A stretch of DNA of 36,401 nucleotides from the NCBI GenBank assembly GCA_031263125.1, contig JAISGL010000180.1, positions 1 through 36,401 on the forward strand, read 5' to 3'. The position numbers and the translations under genes are program-made. This document shows positions 1 through 7,135 of the stretch, piece after piece. The notes beneath the pieces are model-generated. The model had not been told where the DNA came from, searched no databases, and was given only the letters and a program-made list of their open reading frames with translations. This stretch comes from Opitutaceae bacterium (lineage in GTDB: Bacteria; Verrucomicrobiota; Verrucomicrobiia; Opitutales; Opitutaceae). The stretch's first letter is position 1; each line of letters opens with the position of its first letter.

Positions 1-29
1 ATAAAATTGAAAAATACCCATAATTTGTG

Positions 30-139
30 AGTTTTTTTGGTTGGGCGGGCGCCCCGAGACCGCCTTCAGCCAGGTGCGCCTACCCCGGGGGTCTCGGGGA
101 GACCGCCCTACCAAAAAACCTCTTCCGCGTAACATCAGT
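30..139. repeat. Palindromic intergenic repeat (GGTCTCGGGGAGACCGCCCTACCAAAAAA family) ending in CGCGTAACATCAGT
   Basis: GGTCTC-GGG-GAGACC hairpin at 90-104 plus CGCCCTACCAAAAAA, the same family as 7072-7112. Right terminus CGCGTAACATCAGT (126-139) matches termini of other elements in the window. Confidence 0.7.
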
Positions 140-147
140 CAGTCATT

Positions 148-215
148 CACTCCCTCACTCCCGCACTCCCTCACTCCCTCACTCCCGTCCTCCCTCACGC
201 ACTCCCTCACTCATC
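148..215. repeat. 8-bp tandem repeat (CACTCCCK)
   Basis: Consecutive units CACTCCCT CACTCCCG CACTCCCT CACTCCCT CACTCCCG TCCTCCCT (CACG) CACTCCCT, directly 3' of the prepilin-like gene stop. Confidence 0.85.
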
Positions 216-216
216 C

Positions 217-720
217 TCAGAGCGGCTTGCCTTCTTCGTCGAATTGCACGGGGGAGCCGAGCGTGGCGCCGGTGTTCACGGTCGACTTCGGCGCGATGTC
301 GTTTGGCGTACAATGCGGATGCGACATCGAGAACGCCTTTTCACCACTGCCCGCGCCAAAGGTGTACGTGATCGGGCTGCCGGTGCCGGGGCTTACTTTG
401 CGCACGTATTGCGTGATGCTGTCCGGCTTGATGGCATCGTCGCCATCGCCAAGTCCGGCGCTGGCAAGCGTGCCGTCACTCGAAACGGAAATCGCAAAAA
501 TCTCGCCGGGACGCGCGGCTCGCGGGTGCTCCAGCGCGATCTGCTGCATTGCGAGGCCGATGTTGCGCGCGTCGAGCGCAAGCGCCTTGCCCGCGGAATT
601 GCGCCGGAGTTTCTGATACGCGGGCGCCGCCAGCATCGCGAGCAGGCCGACGATCACGACCACAATCATGACCTCAACGAGAGTGAAGCCTTTGCGAGGG
701 GGAGGCAGTGTGTGTTTCAT
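217..720 (-). CDS. Type II secretion/type IV pilus pseudopilin-like protein (prepilin-type N-terminal methylation domain)
   Basis: MKHTLPPPRKGFTLVEVMIVVVIVGLLAMLAAPAYQKLR: class III signal peptide G|FTLVEVMIVVVIVGLLA. Start set at the internal Met at 720. Confidence 0.9.
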   Translation of the reverse strand: MKHTLPPPRKGFTLVEVMIVVVIVGLLAMLAAPAYQKLRRNSAGKALALDARNIGLAMQQIALEHPRAARPGEIFAISVSSDGTLASAGLGDGDDAIKPDSITQYVRKVSPGTGSPITYTFGAGSGEKAFSMSHPHCTPNDIAPKSTVNTGATLGSPVQFDEEGKPL

Positions 721-1004
721 GGCGCGTGTTGTGTGTTTCCGCAACGAACGCGGCACTTTGTGAAAGGCAAACGTCGTCGGAGTATTTTGCCCCTGTTCGA
801 CCAACCGGTGACGCTTCGGTGCCCGACTTATTCCAATATGCGTTCACGTCGGGACTGGCGCGCGGCGGCGGGTGTTTTTCGAGCGCGGGGAGTTTCCGCG
901 TCGGAGCCGGCGAGAGCGAGGGCGGGGGCGAGGGTGGGCGGGTTCGGCGCCGCGCGCGCGAAGACGTCCGGCAAGCGCCGCGTGTCCGCCGCCTGCATAT
1001 GTTT

Positions 1005-2252
1005 TCATCGCGCATCCCGGCGACGGCGTCGCGGAGCTTCGCCCGCCATTTCCACCGCCTGCCCTTCGCCATTCTCGCCGCCTGTTTTTTGCCTGCGCTG
1101 TTTCCGGTATGCGCCGGGCGCCAGGCCCATGAGGCGTTTGAAAACGACGCACAAATATTCGACGTGTTCGAAGCCGGTCAGGCCGGCGATTTTTTTCAGC
1201 GGGAAATCCGTCTCCTGGAGCAACTGGCTGATTTTCGCCACCTGCACGCGGCGAATCTCGGTCTGCGGCGAACATTTCAAATGCGCGCGGAATTTTTTCT
1301 CCAGCACGCTGCGCGACGTGTAAACCTGCCTGAGCACCTGCCCGACCGTAAGCCCGTGGCACGCGTGTTCGCGGATGTGGTGGATCGCGGCGGCGACGAT
1401 CCTGTCGTTGATCGCAAAGGTGTCCGTCGATTGGCGGCAGACAACGCCGGCGGGAGCCACGCGCACGTCGCCCGCCTCCGGCTGGAGGCCGTTCATGAGG
1501 CCGCCGTCCATGAGGCCGGCGAGGCATTCGGCGGCGAGATAGCCGGATTGGAACGCATTTGTCGCCACGCTCGAAAGCGGCGGCGCGCCCAAGTCGCAGC
1601 GAAGCGTGTCGTTGTTGACGCCGAGCACGGCGACCTCCTCCGGCACGTGCAGGCCGGCTTCCCGCGCGGCGGCGATTACGAGTTGCGCCTGCATGTCGCA
1701 GCACGCCATGACCGCGACGGGCCTGGGCATGCGGCGCAGCCACTGCGAAATCGCGGCGGTCTGGCGCGCCTCCCACGCGGGCGTGGGATCGCCGGGATAT
1801 TCGACGTCGAGCACTTCGCATTTTTTGCCCGCCAGTCGCGCGGCCTCCGCAAAACCGTCGCGTCGCTCGCGCGACCACGCCTCGTTTTCGTAGCCGTTGA
1901 AACCGAGCGTGCGGAAGCCGCGCTCCATGAAGTGCGCCGCGCCGAGGCGTCCGATGGCGGTGTTGTCGGGGCGGATTTTCGGGACGCCGGCAAACGGCGC
2001 GGTGTCGTTGAGATCGACGAGCGGGATTTTCAGTTGCGCGCAAATCCCGGCGAACGCGGGCGTGGTGTGGCGGCTGATGACGCCGTCCCATTTTCGATCG
2101 CGCAACCAGGCGTCGTCCGTCGCGGCGCGCGCCTCGCCGTCGAGAAAAAATGCCCACGGGTGATGCAGCCTCGCATAGTGCGCGACGCCTTTGAGCATCG
2201 CCGTTGATTCCTCAAAACGCAGGCTGAAAACAAGCAGGACGTGGGGTTTCAT
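1005..2252 (-). CDS. XylR-type transcriptional regulator: LacI-like periplasmic-binding domain plus C-terminal AraC HTH
   Basis: N-terminus MKPHVLLVFSLRFEESTAMLKGVAHYAR; DNTAIGRLGAAHFMERGFRTLGF; AVMACCDMQAQLVIAAAREAGLHVPEEVAVLGVNND; C-terminal AraC HTH with ...FKRLMGLAPGAYRKQRR. Confidence 0.9.
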   Translation of the reverse strand: MKPHVLLVFSLRFEESTAMLKGVAHYARLHHPWAFFLDGEARAATDDAWLRDRKWDGVISRHTTPAFAGICAQLKIPLVDLNDTAPFAGVPKIRPDNTAIGRLGAAHFMERGFRTLGFNGYENEAWSRERRDGFAEAARLAGKKCEVLDVEYPGDPTPAWEARQTAAISQWLRRMPRPVAVMACCDMQAQLVIAAAREAGLHVPEEVAVLGVNNDTLRCDLGAPPLSSVATNAFQSGYLAAECLAGLMDGGLMNGLQPEAGDVRVAPAGVVCRQSTDTFAINDRIVAAAIHHIREHACHGLTVGQVLRQVYTSRSVLEKKFRAHLKCSPQTEIRRVQVAKISQLLQETDFPLKKIAGLTGFEHVEYLCVVFKRLMGLAPGAYRKQRRQKTGGENGEGQAVEMAGEAPRRRRRDAR

Positions 2253-2471
2253 GTGGATTGCGGGATGACCAGGGCGAGGTTGGATAAGTTATGAATGACA
2301 CGCGAAACACTCGAACAAACGCGTGCAGTCTGGACGCGGACCGCGCGCGGGCAAAACTTATTTTGCCCGGCCGTTGCCCGGCCGTATTTCGTCATTTCGT
2401 CCGACCTCGATTTGGCGCCGCACCGGCACAATGGTCATGTCTCCCGTGCGCGATTCCCATGCGTAATTCCT

Positions 2472-2525
2472 GTCCGTGTCCGCGCCTGTGTCTGCGTCTG
2501 CGTCCGCGCCCGCGTCCGCGTCCGC
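2472..2525. repeat. Degenerate hexanucleotide tandem repeat (GTCCGC)x9, immediately 3' of the DUF167 gene
   Basis: GTCCGT GTCCGC GCCTGT GTCTGC GTCTGC GTCCGC GCCCGC GTCCGC GTCCGC. Confidence 0.85.
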
Positions 2526-2529
2526 ATGG

Positions 2530-2871
2530 TCACACCTTCAGGCGCGCCCGCGTTTCATCGAGGGAAAGACCGTCGATTTGAATGACTTTTTGACGCGATT
2601 TGTCGCCGTGCGCGATCGAGACCGCGCGCCTGGGCAGCCCGAGCGCACCGGCCAGAAATTCGCACAACGCTTCGTTTGCCCGCCCTTCGAGCGCGGGCGC
2701 GCGCACCTTGACCTTGAGCGCGTCGCCGAGCCAGCCGGCCACCGCGTTGCGTGGCGCGTTCGGGACGGCCCTGATGGCGAGTTTGCAGGAGGCGGCTGGC
2801 GCGGGTGCGGGTGCGGATGCGGATGCGGGTGTGGGCGCGGATGCGGATGGAGCGGGTTGGCGGGCGGACAT
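2530..2871 (-). CDS. DUF167 / YggU-family protein with low-complexity Ala/Pro/Ser N-terminus
   Basis: CKLAIRAVPNAPRNAVAGWLGDALKVKVRAPALEGRANEALCEFLAGALGLPRRAVSIAHGDKSRQKVIQIDG is DUF167-like. Start at MSARQPAPSASAPTPASASAPAPAP. Confidence 0.82.
   Translation of the reverse strand: MSARQPAPSASAPTPASASAPAPAPAASCKLAIRAVPNAPRNAVAGWLGDALKVKVRAPALEGRANEALCEFLAGALGLPRRAVSIAHGDKSRQKVIQIDGLSLDETRARLKV
2801..2848. repeat. Hexanucleotide tandem repeat (GCGGRT)x8 inside the 5' end of the DUF167 gene
   Basis: GCGGGT GCGGGT GCGGAT GCGGAT GCGGGT GTGGGC GCGGAT GCGGAT. Confidence 0.85.
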
Positions 2872-3118
2872 TTCTTTTTGCGGCGTGATTTGACGGTGAA
2901 ATAAAATCACGTCCCGGCCCGCCCGCAAGAATATCAGCCGGCATTTCGTCCGCAAAAACACACTGTGAAATCCAGTGCAGCGAAATCCGGAGCTGTGAAT
3001 TCGGAACTGAAGTTCCGCAGCCAAAGGGATGCAGGATGCAAAAGGCACTGGTGCGCTGTTCCCCCATCATCCATCAAACAAACCCGAAACCCACAATTGA
3101 GTGAATGCCGTGCGAATG

Positions 3119-3240
3119 CCTGTCCTGGGAGTGCGGGCATCTCTGCCCGCAATGCGTGTTTGAAATACACCAAGCGGGCGCACGGTGTTTCGCGGGCAGA
3201 GATGCGCGCGCTCCCAGGACAGGCCGGTCGCGTAACATCA
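3119..3240. repeat. Long inverted-repeat element (CCTGGGAGTGCGGGCATCTCTGCCCGC family), copy 1
   Basis: Left arm TGTCCTGGGAGTGCGGGCATCTCTGCCCGC (3121-3150) pairs with GCGGGCAGAGATGCGCGCGCTCCCAGGACA (3192-3221). Ends with CGCGTAACATCA (3229-3240). Homologous copy in opposite orientation at 6623-6722. Confidence 0.85.
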
Positions 3241-3256
3241 ATTCGGAAAAATGAAA

Positions 3257-3284
3257 AGCGGGTCGCCAAGCCAAGCGACCCGCT
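3257..3284 (-). terminator. Rho-independent terminator for the DUF4097-like gene
   Basis: Minus strand: AGCGGGTCGC-TTGGCTTG-GCGACCCGCT followed by TTTCATTTTTCC; lies 45 bp 3' of the stop. Confidence 0.75.
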
Positions 3285-3328
3285 CCGGTTGGAGGCGCGG
3301 CAATGAATTGCCACGCGTTCCAAAAAAT

Positions 3329-4276
3329 TCACCGCGCCCTCACGTCGATATTGCCGCCCGAGGCGCGCAACTTCACCAGCGGGCCGCCGCCGTTGACCTT
3401 GCCGGACAGGCGGTTTTTCCCGTGGCCGCCCGCGAGCGTGTCAATCCGCACATTGTCGCCGGCCCACACGCGGCCTCCGTTTGTCACCGCGTCGAGCAGC
3501 AGCGTGCTCGATTTGTCAAACTGCACACTCACCTCGCCGCCCGACGTAATCAGCACGCACTCGTTGGAAATCTGCGCGAGGTTTGCGTTGATCGTTCCGC
3601 CGCTCGTGCGCGCATTCACCGCGCCCCCGACGCCGTTGATCCTGATGTTGCCGCCGCTGGTCGTGATTTGCAAATCGCCCGCCGCGGGTCCCGCCTCCAC
3701 GTTGCCGCCGCTTGTTACGAGCGCGGCGTTTTGCGCGCAACCCGCAAGCGTGACATCGCCACCGCTCGTGCGCGCATCGACCGGGCCGCCGATGCGCCCG
3801 AGTTTCACATCGCCGCCGCTCGTGCGCGCATGCACCGCGCCCGCGATATCGCCCACGATCACATCGCCGCCGGAGGTCGTGAGCGTCGCGTCACAGGAGC
3901 GCGGCACGGTCACGTCGAACTCCACATAACCCGACGCGCGGCCCCAGGCGCTCCTGACATATTTCGCGGACGCGCTCACGGAATTGCCCGACTGTTCCAT
4001 CACCAGGTCGAGCGACTTCGCAATCGCATCGGCATCGGCGTCCGTGTTTGCCTTCGGGAAAATTTGCCGGGCGACGATTCGCACACTTTGAACATCGCCC
4101 GGTTCGACGCGCACCTTGCCGCCGGTTGTCCTGACGGAAAGTTTCGCGCCAGATTGCACCTGAAATGTCTTTTCGACCGTCCGCTCGATTTTTGCCGCCG
4201 CTGTCGCGGGGAAAAAAACGGCGGAGGAAGCCGCCGCGAAAACGAGCATTGTTTTTGAAAGCATGAAAAAGTTCAT
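3329..4276 (-). CDS. DUF4097-like beta-strand-repeat protein, secreted
   Basis: Signal peptide MLSKTMLVFAAASSAVFFPATAAAK; repeated ARTSGGDVxxG / TTSGGNIRING motifs. Confidence 0.8.
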   Translation of the reverse strand: MNFFMLSKTMLVFAAASSAVFFPATAAAKIERTVEKTFQVQSGAKLSVRTTGGKVRVEPGDVQSVRIVARQIFPKANTDADADAIAKSLDLVMEQSGNSVSASAKYVRSAWGRASGYVEFDVTVPRSCDATLTTSGGDVIVGDIAGAVHARTSGGDVKLGRIGGPVDARTSGGDVTLAGCAQNAALVTSGGNVEAGPAAGDLQITTSGGNIRINGVGGAVNARTSGGTINANLAQISNECVLITSGGEVSVQFDKSSTLLLDAVTNGGRVWAGDNVRIDTLAGGHGKNRLSGKVNGGGPLVKLRASGGNIDVRAR

Positions 4277-4319
4277 GCCATATCAACACGACGGCATCGC
4301 GAAAAGTTACACGCCCCGT

Positions 4320-4349
4320 GGAAAAAATTTTCCCCGGAAAATTTTTCCC
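4320..4349. promoter_or_regulatory. AT-rich inverted repeat in the divergent intergenic region DUF4097 / heparinase-like
   Basis: GGAAAAAATTTTCC CC GGAAAATTTTTCC. Confidence 0.4.
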
Positions 4350-4392
4350 GCGCGCTTGGCAAAAAACAACATTTGCGATTCTGTGTCCCTGC

Positions 4393-6372
4393 ATGAAAAC
4401 GCTCCTCGCCGCCCTCCTCGCCTGCCTTTTCATTTTTTCCGCGTCCGTTTTTTCCGCGGACGCCGCGCGCGCGTCCGGCGCCGATTCGCCCGCCGCCGAT
4501 CCGCTCGCCACGCTTCGCAAGGAACACCCGCGCCTGCTCTTCACCGCGCAGGACTGGACGGCTTTCGACAAACGCGTGCGCTACCGCGCCGCCGATCCGC
4601 AATTCGACGCGCTCATGTCGCAGCTCGAAAAAAACGCCCGCGCCATTCTCGACGCGCCGCCGCTCGAGCGCGTCATGACCGGACGGCGCCTGCTCCACGT
4701 TTCGCGCGAGGCGCTCCGCCGCGTGCTCACGCTCGCCGTCGTTTGCCGCGCCACGGGTGACGATGTGTTTTTCCGCCGCGCCGAAAAAGAAATGCTCGCC
4801 GTCGCCGCGTTCGGCGACTGGAACCCGGCGCATTTTCTCGACGCCGCCGAAATGACCGCCGCGCTCGCCATCGGCTACGATTGGTTTCACGAAAAACTTT
4901 CCACTGGCTCACGCGCCGTCATCCGGCGCGCCATGATCGAAAAAGGACTGCGCGAAGGCATCGACCCCAAGTTGAAACGCAACAGCTGGCACCGCTCTGA
5001 AAACAACTGGAACCAGGTCTGCCTCGGCGGCCTCGCGCTCGGCGCGCTCGCCATCGCGGAGGACGAACCCGAACTCGCGCGCGCGATGCTCGCCGCCGCC
5101 CGCGCCGGCATTGTCCACGGACTCAAACCCTACGCGCCCGACGGCGTTTATCCCGAAGGCCCCGGCTACTGGAGTTACGGCACCTCGTATCAAGTGCTCA
5201 TGATCGCCGCGCTCGAATCCGCGCTCGGCGACGATTGGAACCTCTGCGCCAGCCCCGGTTTTCTCGCGAGCGCCGACGCGCAGCTCCAGCTCTGCGGCCC
5301 CTCCGGCTTCATGTATAATTTTTCCGACTGCGGCAACGGGCGTCTCTTCGATCCCGCGCTGTTTTGGTTCGCGAAAAAACGCAACAACCCCGCGCTCGCC
5401 ACCCCGCCCCATCCCACCGGTGAAAACGCACGCTTCCTTCCACTGATCGCGCTCTGGTGGCCGGAGGACGACCTCGCGCCGGAACACCCTATGCTTGATC
5501 TACCTCTCGCGTGGAAACCGTCGCGATTAAGGATGCTGACGGAACATTCCGCGCCCTCCGTGCCCGATTTGCCTCTCGCGTGGAAAGGCGCGGGCGCGAA
5601 TCCCGTCGCCGTTTTCCGCAGTTCGTGGACTGATCTGAACGCACTCTACCTCGCCTGCAAAGCTGGCGCGGCGAACATAAGCCACGGACACATGGACGCC
5701 GGCTCGTTTATTTTCGAAGCCGACGGCGTGCGCTGGGCGTTCGACCTCGGAATGCAGAATTACGAATCGCTCGAATCAAAAGGCATGCAAATTTTCGGAC
5801 GTGCGCAGGACGCGCAACGCTGGACGATTTTCCGCCTGAACAATTTTTCGCACAACACGCTCACAATCGGCGGCCAGCCGCACCGCGTGGACGGGCGGGC
5901 GGAGTTTTTGCGCTTCTGGCATGATGAAGACATCACGGACAGCACCGGCAAATCAAGCGGCGCCGAGATCGACCTCTCGCCCGTATTCGCGGGGCAGGCC
6001 GGACGCGTGCGCCGCACTTTTGAGTTTCTCCCGCAAGCGCGAATGGTGCGCGTCATGGACACAGTGGAAGGCTCCGCGCCCGGAGCCGAAATACGCTGGG
6101 CGATGGTGACAAGGGCGAAAATCCAACTCAGCGAGGACAACAGCGGCAGTCACGCGTTGCTCACGCAATATGGAAAACAACTGCGCGTCTGGACGGACAA
6201 CGTGAACGGCGAAAAACGCGTGTTTGAAGTGATCCCTGCCGAGCCATCCGTGAAGAACGATTACGACGCATCCAATCCAGACATGCGCATTCTGATCGTC
6301 CGCGCCCGAGCGTCAGCCGATGGCAAGGCGACAATCGCCGTGCAGCTCGCCGCCGGCGAAAAAAACGATTAA
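4393..6372 (+). CDS. Heparinase II/III-like polysaccharide lyase, secreted
   Basis: Signal peptide MKTLLAALLACLFIFSASVFSADA; HPRLLFTAQDW, AIGYDWFH, NNWNQVCLGGLALGALA, PEGPGYWSYGTSYQVL, ISHGHMDAGSFIFEADGVRWAFDLG, FSHNTLTIGGQPHRVDG motifs. Confidence 0.88.
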   Translation: MKTLLAALLACLFIFSASVFSADAARASGADSPAADPLATLRKEHPRLLFTAQDWTAFDKRVRYRAADPQFDALMSQLEKNARAILDAPPLERVMTGRRLLHVSREALRRVLTLAVVCRATGDDVFFRRAEKEMLAVAAFGDWNPAHFLDAAEMTAALAIGYDWFHEKLSTGSRAVIRRAMIEKGLREGIDPKLKRNSWHRSENNWNQVCLGGLALGALAIAEDEPELARAMLAAARAGIVHGLKPYAPDGVYPEGPGYWSYGTSYQVLMIAALESALGDDWNLCASPGFLASADAQLQLCGPSGFMYNFSDCGNGRLFDPALFWFAKKRNNPALATPPHPTGENARFLPLIALWWPEDDLAPEHPMLDLPLAWKPSRLRMLTEHSAPSVPDLPLAWKGAGANPVAVFRSSWTDLNALYLACKAGAANISHGHMDAGSFIFEADGVRWAFDLGMQNYESLESKGMQIFGRAQDAQRWTIFRLNNFSHNTLTIGGQPHRVDGRAEFLRFWHDEDITDSTGKSSGAEIDLSPVFAGQAGRVRRTFEFLPQARMVRVMDTVEGSAPGAEIRWAMVTRAKIQLSEDNSGSHALLTQYGKQLRVWTDNVNGEKRVFEVIPAEPSVKNDYDASNPDMRILIVRARASADGKATIAVQLAAGEKND

Positions 6373-6393
6373 CTTTTATCCGGAGCGCCTTCC

Positions 6394-6416
6394 GTAGCGC
6401 AGGCTGCCAAGCCTGC
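6394..6416. repeat. Short palindromic repeat GTAGCGCAGGCTGCCAAGCCTGC
   Basis: Identical 23-mer at 35966-35988; GCAGGCTGCCAAGCCTGC hairpin. Confidence 0.85.
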
Positions 6417-6424
6417 TTACTGAT

Positions 6425-6736
6425 CTGATGTTACGCGGACGGCAGGATTTTGTAGGGCCTGACCTTGTGTCAGGCCGCGCATGCGTAGGAGGCCGCACAG
6501 TAATTCGCAGCCTGACACAAGGTCAGGCCCTACGCGGAGGCCGATTCAAAAGGCGCCGCTGTGTTCTTTCGCCACCAACCAAACTCGAACCCTGCGATTG
6601 GGCGAGGACAACGCGAAGTCCGTTCCTGGGAACGCGGGCATCTCTGCCCGCGAAACGCCATGCGGCCTGCCTCTTGTATTTCGAAAATGCATCGCGGGCA
6701 AAGATGTCCGCACTCCCAGGAACCGCGTAATCAGTT
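6425..6736. repeat. TIR-bounded composite palindromic element
   Basis: Left end CTGATGTTACGCG (6425-6437), right end CGCGTAATCAGTT (6724-6736). Contains 23-bp perfect inverted repeat GTAGGGCCTGACCTTGTGTCAGG (6452-6474) / CCTGACACAAGGTCAGGCCCTAC (6511-6533), and the CCTGGGA..GCGGGCATCTCTGCCCGC element (6623-6722). Confidence 0.75.
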
Positions 6737-6757
6737 ATCTGGGCAAAATATGAAAAG

Positions 6758-6797
6758 TTCCGAACGGTTGCTGCCCATGTCCAGCAACCGTTCGGAA
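6758..6797 (-). terminator. Strong hairpin, probable Rho-independent terminator (minus strand, likely carB)
   Basis: TTCCGAACGGTTGCTG-(8 nt)-CAGCAACCGTTCGGAA perfect 16-bp arms. On the minus strand followed by CTTTTCATATTTTG; the plus-strand flank is also T-rich. Confidence 0.65.
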
Positions 6798-6866
6798 GGA
6801 TATGGTTTTATTTTTTAAAATCAATCTCCTTTTTTATGTTGAGCTTTTTTATTTTGCGACTGATTA

Positions 6867-7135
6867 AACTGATGTTACGCGACCGGCGGGATTTTGCACC
6901 TGACCTTGTGTCAGGCCGCGAACATGCACGGGCGCTCCCTGGCGAAGTGTCCTCCGCCAATCGCGACGTTTTCGCCAATTGCACCCCCGCCGCCATGCGC
7001 GGCGCGACACAAGGTCGCGCCCTACGCGGCTCCCACCAGAATCGTTTGCCACCGTGTTACGCAGCCGGGGTTTTTTGGTAGGGCGGTCTCGGCGAGACCG
7101 CCCTACCAAAAACCGGCCTTCGCGTAATATCAGTT
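6867..7135. repeat. TIR-bounded composite palindromic element between carB and its putative terminator
   Basis: Left end AACTGATGTTACGCG (6867-6881); right end CGCGTAATATCAGTT (7121-7135). Inside: CCTGACCTTGTGTCAGG (6899-6915) and near-perfect palindrome TTTTTGGTAGGGCGGTCTCG-G-CGAGACCGCCCTACCAAAAA (7072-7112). Confidence 0.8.

Noticed and set aside
708-2207. 499-aa plus-strand ORF opposite the XylR-type regulator
   Set aside because: Arg/Ala-rich antisense frame with no domain; the minus-strand regulator is convincing.
7072-7112. Rho-independent terminator of carB
   Set aside because: T-run lies before and A-run after the hairpin on both strands, so no U-tract follows the stem; the 6758-6797 hairpin fits better.
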